From Gordonia alkaliphila (GTDB lineage: Bacteria > Actinomycetota > Actinomycetes > Mycobacteriales > Mycobacteriaceae), in NCBI RefSeq assembly GCF_023017165.1, contig NZ_JALKBW010000001.1:2542001-2606000 (forward strand): a stretch of 64,000 bases of DNA, written 5' to 3'. Positions 53,406 through 61,670 of the stretch are shown one piece after another. The translations under genes and the position numbers were made by a program. Within the stretch, counting starts at the first letter, position 1. Each line of letters starts with the position of its first letter. The notes under the pieces are model-generated. The model saw only the letters and a program-made list of their open reading frames with translations, did not search any database and was not told where the DNA came from.

Positions 53406-54880
53406 GGTGAGTCCCCTGGAGTGGTGGGGTTTGGTGGCTCGCTGAGGGCGGTGGACACGCCGGAGAGCTTGGTGTCGCCGTTGGGGTGGGCCATCGCGTG
53501 ATGATCAGTGAGTTACCTCACAAGTGACTCAACTGAAAGGCAATCACGCGATGACCCACGACCATTCTGCCCTGCTCGAGCAACTGACTGAACTCGGCAC
53601 ACTCCGATCCGACGAACTCGGTCTTGCCGGAGTGCTCCCGGAGATCCTGCGGGCCGGCTTGCAGGCCCTGATCGAGGCCGAGGCGACAGCGGCGATCGGC
53701 GCCGGCCGTTACGAGCGCTCGGCGGACCGAACGACGGTCCGAAACGGGCATCGACCCAAGACGATCTCAACGCCGGCCGGTGATGTGCGGGTGAAGATTC
53801 CCAAGCTGCGGGCTGGGTCGTTCTTCCCGGTCCTGCTGGAACGACGCCGCCGGATCGACAAGGCCCTCTACGCGGTGATCATGGAGGCCTATGTGCAGGG
53901 TATCTCGACCCGCAGTGTCGACGATCTGGTGCGGGCCATGGGCGTGGACTCCGGTGTCTCCAAGAGTGAGGTATCCCGGATCTGTGCAGGTCTCGACGCT
54001 GAGATCGCCGAGTTCCGGGAGCGTTCACTGACCCACACCGAGTTCCCGTATGTGTTCTGTGACGCCACGTTCTGCAAGGTCCGTGTCGGCGCGCACGTGG
54101 TCTCCCAGGCGCTGGTAGTGGCTACCGGTGTGTCGATCACCGGGACCCGCGAGGTCCTGGGTACCGCTGTCGGGCAGAGCGAATCGTACGAGTTCTGGCG
54201 CGAGTTCCTGGCAAGCCTGAAGGCCCGTGGGCTGCACGGGGTGCATCTGGTCATCTCTGACGCCCATGCAGGATTGAAAACCGCTGTGGCACAACAGTTT
54301 ACGGGTGCCACGTGGCAACGGTGCCGCGTCCATTTCATGAGGAACCTGCACGGAGCGGTCGCGGCGAAACAGCAGCCCGTCGTTACCGCCGGAGTGCGGA
54401 CTATCTTCGCTCACACCGAAGCGAAAGATGTTGCCGCGCAATGGGATCAAGTCGCCAACACCTTCGACGGGCCGTTCCCCAAGGCGGCAGCGATGATGCG
54501 GGACGCGAAAACCGACGTGCTGGCATTCTCAGCGTTCCCGAAGCCGCACTGGCAGAAAATCTGGTCGAACAACCCGATCGAGCGACTGAACAAGGAAATC
54601 AAACGACGCGCCGACGTCGTGGAGATCTTCCCGAACCCCGCCGCGTTCCTCCGACTCGCGACCGCCGTCGTGATCGACGCACACGACGAATGGCAAGTCA
54701 CCCGCAGATACATGTCCGAGGTCTCCATGGACGAGCTACGCGAGGTCCTCGCCGAGAAGGACAAGGCCGCCGCACTCCTGGACGCGCAAGCCCAAATCGC
54801 ATAGCGTTCACAACGACTCGTTGATCAGAACGCGTGACTCTACGCCCGATCCGAAGTCCACCACCCCAAGGGGCACTATC
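53406..54880 (+). mobile_element. complete IS256-family insertion sequence
   Basis: A 1475-bp element coding a DDE transposase. Its ends are imperfect inverted repeats (left from 53406, right complement from 54880) that share CCCCT, GG and GTGGTGG blocks. The 9-bp direct repeat CCATGGTCG flanks it at 53397-53405 and 54881-54889, a normal target duplication for this family. Intact duplication suggests a recent insertion. Confidence 0.87.
53551..54804 (+). CDS. IS256-family transposase
   Basis: A mutator-type DDE transposase of 417 residues. VFCDATFCKVR holds the first Asp, VISDAHAGL the second, and NPIERLNKEIKRR the Glu and the family C/D-box; the WQRCRVHFMRNL motif is also present. ATG 53551 has AAAGG 10 nt upstream; GTG 53524 is an alternative. 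The frame is intact, so the element may be active. Confidence 0.95.
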   Translation: MTHDHSALLEQLTELGTLRSDELGLAGVLPEILRAGLQALIEAEATAAIGAGRYERSADRTTVRNGHRPKTISTPAGDVRVKIPKLRAGSFFPVLLERRRRIDKALYAVIMEAYVQGISTRSVDDLVRAMGVDSGVSKSEVSRICAGLDAEIAEFRERSLTHTEFPYVFCDATFCKVRVGAHVVSQALVVATGVSITGTREVLGTAVGQSESYEFWREFLASLKARGLHGVHLVISDAHAGLKTAVAQQFTGATWQRCRVHFMRNLHGAVAAKQQPVVTAGVRTIFAHTEAKDVAAQWDQVANTFDGPFPKAAAMMRDAKTDVLAFSAFPKPHWQKIWSNNPIERLNKEIKRRADVVEIFPNPAAFLRLATAVVIDAHDEWQVTRRYMSEVSMDELREVLAEKDKAAALLDAQAQIA

Positions 54881-54980
54881 CCATGGTCGCAGTTCTGGGC
54901 GTTCTTGAGCGAAGGAGTCAGGTCGGTCTCGAGTCCCCCCAGACAGCGGCGAAAGTCTGGCTTGACCAAGTCACACTCGG

Positions 54981-56210
54981 CTAGCTGACATCGAGCGGAA
55001 GATCGGTTAGGGCACTTGAACATTCGAATCGACCCACAAGGTCGAGCTGCCATGGCTGGGCGGTCGCTACGAATAGTTCGTCCCATGAGCGAGCACCGGG
55101 GATCTTCGACGCGCGGTATGCATCTGTCACCACCGTCGCAGCGAGTGTTCCCGTGCGCAGGAGTGCTGGGATGTTCGCGTGCCGGACGTGTGATGGATGT
55201 GCGGCTCGCCAGAAATTGCCGGCTGCACCGTGTGCAGCGATCTGGGCTGTGACCTTTCCGAGGGAGATTGCCGAGACCAGCCCATGCGCAGCAAGTAGTA
55301 GCTCCGTGCGACGTCGTTGTTGCGGCCAGTCGAGTTCGGCGGTTCCCGTCCTCTGGTAAGCCTTGGCGTGGACATAGGTGCGGATAAGCAGTTCTGTCAT
55401 GACGACCGTCATACTCGGTGTGGCCAGCCCGCTGCGGACATTCCAGCCGCCACCGGCCTCAAGCCCGCTATAGGAGTGGAGAGCGAACTTCCGAAGGGCT
55501 TCGCTATTGCTCTCGTATAGGAGGGACATGCCTGGGATGGGCAAGCTCATCGGGGTGATGACATCAGCCAGAAGATGCTGGCCGAGTCGGAGCGCTGCCT
55601 CAGTGAACGGGATGTTTCCCTGGTACGCGCCGTTGACGATGGGGGCTGCTATCCCGTTCTGCCACCGAATCCCGCGGAACTCGCCCGCCATGACTTGACG
55701 GATCGCCTCGATTGGGCGGGCAAGATCATGGCCTGCAGCTTTGACGCGGTGCGCACGGCCGCCGAAGCCAGGCCCCATGTAGTCGATCGGGAGACGCTTG
55801 CCAGCCGCTTCCCAGCGCTGGACCAATGAAGACTCGGTCAGAGTCCTTAGCCGATCCCTTAGCGCGCGGTCGATCGAGGCGTCGAACCATGTGCATAGGA
55901 GCCCGACGAAACCAACCGCACCAACCGCGAGGTAGTCGCCGTGCCTCCACTCCAGGCGGTGCTTGGTCCTCCACAACTCCCATGCGGCGCGCTGCTGGTC
56001 GGTCAATACGGCATCGAGGTCGATGTCTGTCCAGTCGCGCTCGTTGCGGAGCGCGTCGTTGTACGCGGTGAGTTCCGTGTATGTCTGGCGTCGAGGGCTC
56101 TCCGGAATCTCGATTTCCAGGTCGTCGTCGAGAGCGGCGCTGATGAGCGCGTCGAGATCGGCCAGCCGGCGCGCTTGTGTGTCCAAGTTGCGCTCGATGT
56201 CGTCATTCAC
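54981..56210 (-). CDS. unrecognised 409-residue protein of the accessory segment
   Basis: I recognise no family. Residues 1-90 are acidic and helical; a single hydrophobic stretch lies at about 93-109 (YLAVGAVGFVGLLCTW). The rest is a soluble domain rich in histidines, with GHDLARP (160-166), GQHLLAD (210-216) and HGAAGNFWRAAHPSHVRH (327-344), so metal binding is possible. GTG 56210 overlaps the upstream coiled-coil gene by 8 nt, forming a two-gene unit. Base composition is visibly less GC-rich than the surrounding core genes. ATG/other starts up to 56237 are possible. Confidence 0.7.
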   Translation of the reverse strand: MNDDIERNLDTQARRLADLDALISAALDDDLEIEIPESPRRQTYTELTAYNDALRNERDWTDIDLDAVLTDQQRAAWELWRTKHRLEWRHGDYLAVGAVGFVGLLCTWFDASIDRALRDRLRTLTESSLVQRWEAAGKRLPIDYMGPGFGGRAHRVKAAGHDLARPIEAIRQVMAGEFRGIRWQNGIAAPIVNGAYQGNIPFTEAALRLGQHLLADVITPMSLPIPGMSLLYESNSEALRKFALHSYSGLEAGGGWNVRSGLATPSMTVVMTELLIRTYVHAKAYQRTGTAELDWPQQRRRTELLLAAHGLVSAISLGKVTAQIAAHGAAGNFWRAAHPSHVRHANIPALLRTGTLAATVVTDAYRASKIPGARSWDELFVATAQPWQLDLVGRFECSSALTDLPLDVS

Positions 56211-56694
56211 AGCGGGTAAACTCCGGCAGTCGGTCACGCACCACGGTCAGCGCCGTTTGGGCTGCTTGCGTTTCGACCTTTTCGGACTTCATCGCTTTGA
56301 TCGTCTCTTTGAGGGCCTTGTTCTCAGCGTCGGCTACAGCCTTCTCCTTCTTGAGTTCAGCGATCTTCTCGGCTAGAAGCTTGGTCCGATCGCTTAGCGC
56401 ATTGATCGACTCCTGAAGACTCTCGACGACGCGCCTCATCTTCTCATCGCGGTCTGGCGAATCGGCGATGATAACTCGTGCCACGAGGTCGAGCTTGATT
56501 GCATCTGCCGTCACTGAGCGCGAAGCCAGTGGACTGTATCGGGTCCCGGTGGCGGCCGCCCCTGCACCAGCAACGCCTCCGATGCCCGAAATGAGGATGG
56601 TGCCGCCAGCGACGCCGAATCCGCCAGCGGCGAGTGAACCGCCGCCGATAGTCGCTAAGCCTGCGGACGTCGCGGCGGCACCGGACAGCCCCAT
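56203..56694 (-). CDS. Gly-rich membrane segment plus coiled-coil protein, probably 5'-truncated
   Basis: From ATG 56694 the frame codes 163 residues: a glycine-zipper-like hydrophobic stretch (GLATIGGGSLAAGGFGVAGG, about 12-31) then a long coiled coil (85-145, LAEKIAELKKEKAVADAENK). The same frame continues upstream (VHQATATHGTAIGST) into the direct repeat at 56757-56771 without a proper start, which suggests that the original 5' part was lost at that junction. Family members I remember have this Gly-rich part after a longer N-terminal region. Function unknown. Confidence 0.6.
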   Translation of the reverse strand: MGLSGAAATSAGLATIGGGSLAAGGFGVAGGTILISGIGGVAGAGAAATGTRYSPLASRSVTADAIKLDLVARVIIADSPDRDEKMRRVVESLQESINALSDRTKLLAEKIAELKKEKAVADAENKALKETIKAMKSEKVETQAAQTALTVVRDRLPEFTRCE

Positions 56695-56756
56695 GGTGCT
56701 ACCGATAGCGGTGCCGTGCGTTGCGGTTGCCTGGTGAACGAGCGCGGAGGGCGCAA

Positions 56757-56798
56757 TGGTCAGGACCGATTCTGTCCGGCAGGTAGTGCTTGTGCCAG
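56757..56798 (+). repeat. right copy of the direct repeat bracketing the accessory segment (att-like)
   Basis: TGGTCAGGACCGATT (56757-56771) and TTGTGCCAG (56790-56798) match the copy in and after the tRNA-Arg terminator. This copy lies at the broken 5' end of the coiled-coil gene. Confidence 0.6.
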
Positions 56799-56886
56799 GT
56801 GTCTTCGCAGGTTGTCGACGGAGTCGGGTCTCGGTAGCGTCGGAAGTACCGGTTCGGCCTGCCGCCGGTAGGTCGACGGCCCGGCT

Positions 56887-57525
56887 ATGGCGGCGGCGAT
56901 GACCACACTCGATGACGACCGATACGCCCGCGCGGCGGAGCTCCTGCGCGAGCGCGCCGCATGCGGCGCAGGCGACGAGCACTGCGACCGCCTGCGGGCC
57001 CGGGCGATCGTGCTGTGTCTCCCGCTCGCCGAGCACATCGCGTGCCGCTACAGCGGCCGCGGGGAGCCTTTCGATGACCTGCTTCAGGTGGCGCGCGTCG
57101 GCGTCATCCAGGCCGTCGACCGCTTCGATCCCGCCGCGGGCGCGGACCTGCTGTCGTTCGCCGTCCCCACCGTGATGGGCGAAGTGCGGCGGCACTTCCG
57201 GGACCGGGTGCCGACCATCCGGGTGCCCCGACGATTGCGGGAGCAGGGTGAGTTGGTGACGGTCGTGTCCCTGGATGCCGCCCGCCCGGACGGGTTCGGC
57301 GCACCGGACCCCGGCTACCGGGCGGTTGACGACCGATTGGCTCTGGCCCCGGCACTCCGGGTGCTGGCGTCGACGGACCGGCGCATCCTGCGTCTGCGAT
57401 TCCGCGACGAAAAGTCGCAGCGGGAGATCGCTGAGACCGTGGGCATCTCGCAGGTGCATGTCTCGCGGCGGTTGCGCACAACGCTTAATGCTCTGCGGTC
57501 GGAACTGAATCCCGCATTGTCGTGA
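56887..57525 (+). CDS. SigF/SigB-like sigma factor lacking region 3
   Basis: A 212-residue group 3 sigma factor. Region 2 matches SigF well (LPLAEHIACRYSGRGEPFDDL and FAVPTVMGEVRRHFRDRVPT, in outline), and region 4 is present (KSQREIAETVGISQVHVSRRL). Between VPRRLREQ and VVSLDAARPDG the ~55 residues of sigma region 3 are missing compared with ~260-residue SigF proteins. ATG 56887 or 56899 are both possible. No anti-sigma gene is adjacent. It could still work on promoters not needing region 3 contacts; regulation would differ from standard SigF. Confidence 0.85.
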   Translation: MAAAMTTLDDDRYARAAELLRERAACGAGDEHCDRLRARAIVLCLPLAEHIACRYSGRGEPFDDLLQVARVGVIQAVDRFDPAAGADLLSFAVPTVMGEVRRHFRDRVPTIRVPRRLREQGELVTVVSLDAARPDGFGAPDPGYRAVDDRLALAPALRVLASTDRRILRLRFRDEKSQREIAETVGISQVHVSRRLRTTLNALRSELNPALS

Positions 57526-57583
57526 TGGTGCGGCGATAATATCGCGGAGCATTCTGTGCAGAAGCCGTAATCGGGTGCCATTT

Positions 57584-57606
57584 CTGTCGGCTCCTGGGTA
57601 TATAAT
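57584..57606 (+). promoter_or_regulatory. PafBC-type motif, copy 1
   Basis: CTGTCGGCT, 8 nt, then TATAAT. The TGTCR core and a perfect -10 are present; the first base differs from TTGTC. Confidence 0.5.
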
Positions 57607-57673
57607 ATGCCCTTACGTAATTCGTTGATTAAATCGAACTTGAGGCAAAATCAGCCGCCATCAAATACGGGAA

Positions 57674-57696
57674 TTGTCGGCACGGTGACGTACCGT
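57674..57696 (+). promoter_or_regulatory. PafBC-type motif, copy 2
   Basis: TTGTCGGCA, 8 nt, then TACCGT: full TTGTCR core and TAnnnT at the right distance. Confidence 0.6.
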
Positions 57697-57765
57697 ATGG
57701 GTCGGAGTGATGGGGCTGTGAACAGGCGGAACGAGAGCGTCGATGTGTCGTTGTGCGGCACTAAA

Positions 57766-57788
57766 TTGTCCGAGGCGCGAGGTAGATT
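57766..57788 (+). promoter_or_regulatory. PafBC-type motif, copy 3
   Basis: TTGTCCGAG, 8 nt, then TAGATT; the purine at position 6 is C here. Copies 3 and 4 are also similar around the motif (21 of 26 bases). Confidence 0.55.
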
Positions 57789-57857
57789 ATGGCTATGTTA
57801 GGGCTGCGGAATGATTCTCTGGGAGTCGGAAAAATGACTTTCCTGGGGCGGAATGAA

Positions 57858-57880
57858 TTGTCGTAGGCGCGCGTTACATT
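57858..57880 (+). promoter_or_regulatory. PafBC-type motif, copy 4, nearest the HNH gene
   Basis: TTGTCGTAG, 8 nt, then TACATT. The expected start near 57887 leaves a short leader with AAGGAAGGAGG before GTG 57910, so this is the likely main promoter. Confidence 0.72.
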
Positions 57881-57909
57881 AATGCGAGAAAAGGAAGGAG
57901 GGGGTCGCT

Positions 57910-59457
57910 GTGAGCGGATTCGCGAGTAACGACGCCGGATTCGACGCCACCGGACTGCGGCGCATCCTCTCCGAACTCTCCGTCGCCCAATTGCTGGCGG
58001 TCCACGACGAAGCCGAGAAGCGGCTGGCGACCGCGAGCCTGTCGGGAGCGCTGTCCGGCCACGCGGAATCGGAACTGCTCGACGTATTGGAGCTGCGCGA
58101 GCAGACCCGTCGGCGGGGCGAGGTCTTCGACGCCGCGCTGTATCTGGAGGTCTCCGACCGCGACGTCGACTCGACCGCCGGATTCATGTCGGTCCACTCG
58201 CTGTACGCCCGTGGGGTCCGCCTCGGCGACGGCGAAGCCCGTCGTCGCAAGGTCACCGCCACCGGCATTGCGCGGTTCACCGCGATGACCGGCGAGAAGC
58301 TCGAGCCTGCGCTGCCCGATACCGCCGCAGCGGTGGCCGACGGAGAGATCGGCGCCGAACACGTGTCGGTGATCGCGGAGGCGATGGATCGGCTGCCCAG
58401 CCGCATCGCGCCCGACGAGCGCGCCCAGGCCGAAACGATGCTGGCCGCGGCGGCCCGGGAACTGGATCCGGGTGCGCTGGTGACGGTCGGCAACCGCATC
58501 CTCGCCTGGCTCGACCCCGACGGCACGCTCACCGACGACCGCGAACGTCGCCGTCAACGCGGTTTCCACCTGCAGCCGCAGAACCGGCAGATGATGAGCA
58601 AGGTCCGGGCGCTGCTCACTCCGACGCTGCGTGCCAAGCTCGAAGTGGTGCTGCACCAGTGGGCGGCGGCAGGCATGAACAACCCCGACGACCCGGAATC
58701 CCCGCGCGGCGCCGCCGATCAGCCCGGCCTGGACCCCGCCGTATTGGCTGCCGCCGCGGCCCGGGACGACCGCACCATCGGTCAACGCCAACACGATGCG
58801 CTCGAGGCACTCTGCGAATGGGCGCTCGCGCTGGCCGGTCAGCCCGCGCCCGACCGCATCCCGTCGCAGGTGGTGGTGACGGTGACCGACGAGGATCTGG
58901 CCCGGCAGGCCGGGATCGCGTGGACCGCCACCGGCGCGCGCCTGCCGATCTCCGATCTGGTGAAGCTGGCCGCCGACGCCGTACCCCACCTCGCCGTGTT
59001 CTCCGCGGCCACCGGGCAGTGCCTGTACCTGGGGCGCGCCCGTCGGTTCGCGAGCCTGGCCCAACGCCTCGCGCTGTTCGCGCGCGACCGCGGCTGCACC
59101 GGGCCGGGCTGCTCGGTGCCGTTCGTTCGGACTGAGGCGCACCACATGCCCGACTGGTCCCGCGGCGGACTCACCGACATCGACCACCTCGGCGGCGCCT
59201 GCGGCCGTCATAACCGCAGTTCCGGCGACAAGTGGGGCCAGTGGGAGTCGGTCATCCTCGAACGCGGCGCCCGCGCCGGGCGCGTCGCGTGGCGCCCCGC
59301 CGGCCGCGGGGGCGCGTGGCAGGTCAACCCCGTGTTCCACCCCGAGCAGTTCGCGCCGCACCGGGCCCGCGCCAGCACCGACGACGATCACGCCGATTCG
59401 GTCGACCACAACGGCCACGAGGGCCACTCGAGCACCCCACACCACCCCGCCGCCTGA
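57910..59457 (+). CDS. DUF222 / HNH endonuclease domain protein (13E12 repeat family)
   Basis: A 515-residue protein. The N-terminal two thirds is the DUF222 region (ELSVAQLLAVHDEAEKRL, GEKLEPALPDTAAAVADGEI, in outline). The C-terminal HNH nuclease domain (about 390-450) has zinc-type Cys pairs (RGCTGPGC, GGACGRHN), and EAHHMPDW supplies the catalytic His. Such genes occur in many copies in Mycobacteriales and are damage-inducible in M. tuberculosis. The GTG start has a strong GGAAGGAGG site. The biological role is unsettled (selfish, repair or defence). Confidence 0.92.
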   Translation: MSGFASNDAGFDATGLRRILSELSVAQLLAVHDEAEKRLATASLSGALSGHAESELLDVLELREQTRRRGEVFDAALYLEVSDRDVDSTAGFMSVHSLYARGVRLGDGEARRRKVTATGIARFTAMTGEKLEPALPDTAAAVADGEIGAEHVSVIAEAMDRLPSRIAPDERAQAETMLAAAARELDPGALVTVGNRILAWLDPDGTLTDDRERRRQRGFHLQPQNRQMMSKVRALLTPTLRAKLEVVLHQWAAAGMNNPDDPESPRGAADQPGLDPAVLAAAAARDDRTIGQRQHDALEALCEWALALAGQPAPDRIPSQVVVTVTDEDLARQAGIAWTATGARLPISDLVKLAADAVPHLAVFSAATGQCLYLGRARRFASLAQRLALFARDRGCTGPGCSVPFVRTEAHHMPDWSRGGLTDIDHLGGACGRHNRSSGDKWGQWESVILERGARAGRVAWRPAGRGGAWQVNPVFHPEQFAPHRARASTDDDHADSVDHNGHEGHSSTPHHPAA

Positions 59458-59605
59458 CCACCAGGGTCAGGTGGACGCTGCCCCCTGCGCGTTCGGCGGC
59501 AGGCGCGGCGAAGCGGGACCTGTCGTCGAGACGAAAACGGACATTCGCCTTATTTCGTCATTTCCTCGGTATGGTCGCGATACAGCGAAGGCAGGGTGAG
59601 CAGTC

Positions 59606-60193
59606 ATGTCGTTCGGTTCGGTCGAACAATGGTCGCATCGAGCGGGGGTGTCCCTCCGGCCCTGGAGCGGGCGCGCCCCCGGGGGCCTGGTGCTGCGGGG
59701 TCTGATCAAGTTGGCCGTCGGTGCGGCGATCGTCTGGATCGGATGGCGGCTGCGCAGCGGCGATCTGCTGTCGGACACCGACGCTGCAACGGTGGGATTG
59801 GAACCCACCGCACCGACCGGCTGGGGGACGGCGTTGATCGTCGTCGCGATGGTGCCGGTGCTGCTCGGCGCCGCACAGGTGGTGATCGGCGTCCTCGATC
59901 TGGTGCTGCGCCGTCGAGTGACCGGGCGCGTGGTGAGCATCCGCGAACGCCGGATGGGCGACGTCCTGCCGGGCATCGTCCAGGAGGCGATCTTCGAGCG
60001 CCGCGACTCCGGGCTCGACCGTCGTCGTTCCCGCTACGAACTGGTCTGCCACACGCCGGACGGCCCACAGCGATGGACGATCCGCAGCGCGCGAACCCGC
60101 CGGGACCTGGCGGTGGACGCCCATGTGGAACTGCGCGTGAGCCCGATCGTCGGCTACGTCGCCAGCGCGCGGACCATCAACCCGCCCGCGTGA
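59606..60193 (+). CDS. two-helix membrane protein of unknown function
   Basis: A 195-residue protein with hydrophobic helices at about 28-46 and 70-95, then a ~95-residue soluble, Arg-rich domain (VTGRVVSIRERRMGDVL, RSRYELVCHTPDG) of beta type, a layout like DUF3592-type proteins. I do not recognise it firmly. TATGGT ~35 nt upstream and GGGTGAG before the ATG could serve expression. It converges on the next gene. Confidence 0.7.
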   Translation: MSFGSVEQWSHRAGVSLRPWSGRAPGGLVLRGLIKLAVGAAIVWIGWRLRSGDLLSDTDAATVGLEPTAPTGWGTALIVVAMVPVLLGAAQVVIGVLDLVLRRRVTGRVVSIRERRMGDVLPGIVQEAIFERRDSGLDRRRSRYELVCHTPDGPQRWTIRSARTRRDLAVDAHVELRVSPIVGYVASARTINPPA

Positions 60194-60230
60194 GCCGGGT
60201 CGGGTTCGATCGGCGCGGGGCTGGATCCGG

Positions 60231-60611
60231 TCAGAGTGCCATTGCGGGGAGTGGCAGCGCGACGAGCATGAGGACGAGCAGGAACCAGGCAGTGCCCTCC
60301 CAGCCGACCCAGGAACGACGTCGCATATACGTCGACATGCCCAGACCGAGGGCGCCCAGGCCGCCGATCAGGAAGGTGGCCGGTACCGCCACCGCCATGG
60401 CGAGCATGCCGTCGAGCAGCGCGAACAGCAGCAGGAAGACCATCGCGATCACCACCACGAGGACCGCGTAGAGCATCGGCCCGCGGTACCCGGCGGGATC
60501 GCCCCAGCGCTTCTCGACGTCGCGTTGCCCGGGCGTCATCGGTGGATCGGGGCGCGGGGGATCGGCCGGGGCACGCGCGTTCGGATTCGGGTGGGTGTTG
60601 TTGGCAGCCAT
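60231..60611 (-). CDS. small three-helix membrane protein
   Basis: A 126-residue protein: Pro/Asn-rich head (1-45), then three hydrophobic helices (about 47-66, 69-92 and 105-124), with RWGDPAGYRGPML before the first. Unknown function. It lies 29 nt after the 341-residue hypothetical gene and may share its transcript. Confidence 0.7.
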   Translation of the reverse strand: MAANNTHPNPNARAPADPPRPDPPMTPGQRDVEKRWGDPAGYRGPMLYAVLVVVIAMVFLLLFALLDGMLAMAVAVPATFLIGGLGALGLGMSTYMRRRSWVGWEGTAWFLLVLMLVALPLPAMAL

Positions 60612-60640
60612 GTGACCCGGGTACCCCGAAAGCGGTTTCG

Positions 60641-61666
60641 CTAAACCTGCGCACCCAGGATGGCGGCGACTTCTGGCGAGGCGTAGAACGGCGCGAGGTG
60701 CTCGGTGACGACCCTCTCCAGCTCGCCGCTGGCGGCGGCGGCCGCCAGCAGGCGCGGTGCCATCGCCACGGCTCGTTCGACGAGGTCGTCGCGGGTGAGG
60801 TCGATGTCTTCGATCAGCACCGCCGCCGGATGATCGGCGTAGGTCGCGAAGAAGCCGTCGACGAAGGCGTCCAGCAGCGCCAGCACCGGGGCGCTCGCGG
60901 CGGCGGTGATGGCGAGGTCCTGGCCCAGGCCGGCCACGCGCAGGGCGTCGTCGTAGGGGAGCAGGCGCTCGCCGTGACCGGCGGGGCGGTCGGCGTACAG
61001 GTCGAACACCTCGAGGACCGCGGTGCGGGTCTGCGGGTCGTCAAGGGTGGCGATGATGATCTTGTTCAGGCGGCTCATGGCGAACTCGGCGCCCTTGGCG
61101 GCGGTGTCGCCGAACAGCTGCTCGAACTGCTCGCCGGTCTTGCCGATCGCCTTGCCCGCCACCGAAGTGCCCAGATTCATCAGGGAACCGACCCCGGGGA
61201 TGCGCTCGGCCACCGCGCGGTTGCCGGCCAGGACGTCGTTCACGATGCGGCCGACGAAACGCGAAGCCAGTGATGCCACCAGCGGGCTGCTGGTCAGGTC
61301 GTCGAGCGCCTTCGCCAGGGTGGGGGTCAGCGCCAGCATCTCGTCGGTGAGGCGTTCGACGTTCTCGCGGTCGATCAGTTCGCGGAGCGTGTACTCGTCG
61401 GCGGGGCCGTCGGACAGGATCTGCGCGGCGGTCTCGGCGAGCGTGGTCGCGGCGGAGCTGGCCGGTGCGCGGGTGGCGGCCAGCCGGGCCAGGGTCTTCA
61501 CTTCCGCGGGGTCGACGAGCTCGCCGATCGTCACCGCGGCGGCGGTGGCCAGGGCATCGTCGACCACGGCGGTCACCAGGACGGGGACTTCGTCGCCGGT
61601 CAGGCGCGCGAGCGTCCAGCTCACCTGGGCGTCGAGCAGCTGCTCGGCGATCGTGGGGGAGGTCAT
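60641..61666 (-). CDS. hypothetical helical protein
   Basis: 341 residues, no family recognised. It is alanine- and leucine-rich and wholly helical by appearance, without a clear signal peptide or membrane helix. A Gly-containing middle (ERIPGVGSLMNLGTSVAGKAIG) could contact membranes. It lies 4 nt after the small membrane gene 61940-61671, forming a minus-strand unit with 60611-60231. Confidence 0.72.
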   Translation of the reverse strand: MTSPTIAEQLLDAQVSWTLARLTGDEVPVLVTAVVDDALATAAAVTIGELVDPAEVKTLARLAATRAPASSAATTLAETAAQILSDGPADEYTLRELIDRENVERLTDEMLALTPTLAKALDDLTSSPLVASLASRFVGRIVNDVLAGNRAVAERIPGVGSLMNLGTSVAGKAIGKTGEQFEQLFGDTAAKGAEFAMSRLNKIIIATLDDPQTRTAVLEVFDLYADRPAGHGERLLPYDDALRVAGLGQDLAITAAASAPVLALLDAFVDGFFATYADHPAAVLIEDIDLTRDDLVERAVAMAPRLLAAAAASGELERVVTEHLAPFYASPEVAAILGAQV

Positions 61667-61670
61667 CGGA

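Larger units (their letters stand above)
57526..57909 (+). other. 384-bp AT-richer intergenic region holding a damage-promoter array
   Basis: No convincing gene is seen. It starts with a 13-bp palindrome GCGATA-A-TATCGC (57533-57545) just after the sigma gene. Four TGTCR-N8-TAnnnT motifs follow (57584, 57674, 57766, 57858), spaced 90, 92 and 92 bp. A 64-codon frame (57607-57801) lacks a ribosome site and is probably chance. Confidence 0.7.

Noticed and set aside
53183-53494. A 103-codon minus-strand frame across tRNA-Arg
   Set aside because: It ends in the well-known false translation of a tRNA gene (PPAGFEPATFC...).
56813-56840. PafBC-type motif before the sigma gene (TTGTCGACG)
   Set aside because: The sequence 8 nt later is TCTCGG, not TAnnnT.
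56203-57552. The coiled-coil gene extended over the whole sigma gene on the opposite strand
   Set aside because: Beyond the direct repeat the frame is only the complement of the sigma gene; no start or domain supports it.
57607-57801. A 64-codon frame in the damage-promoter array
   Set aside because: No ribosome site, no recognisable domain, and it overlaps three promoter motifs.
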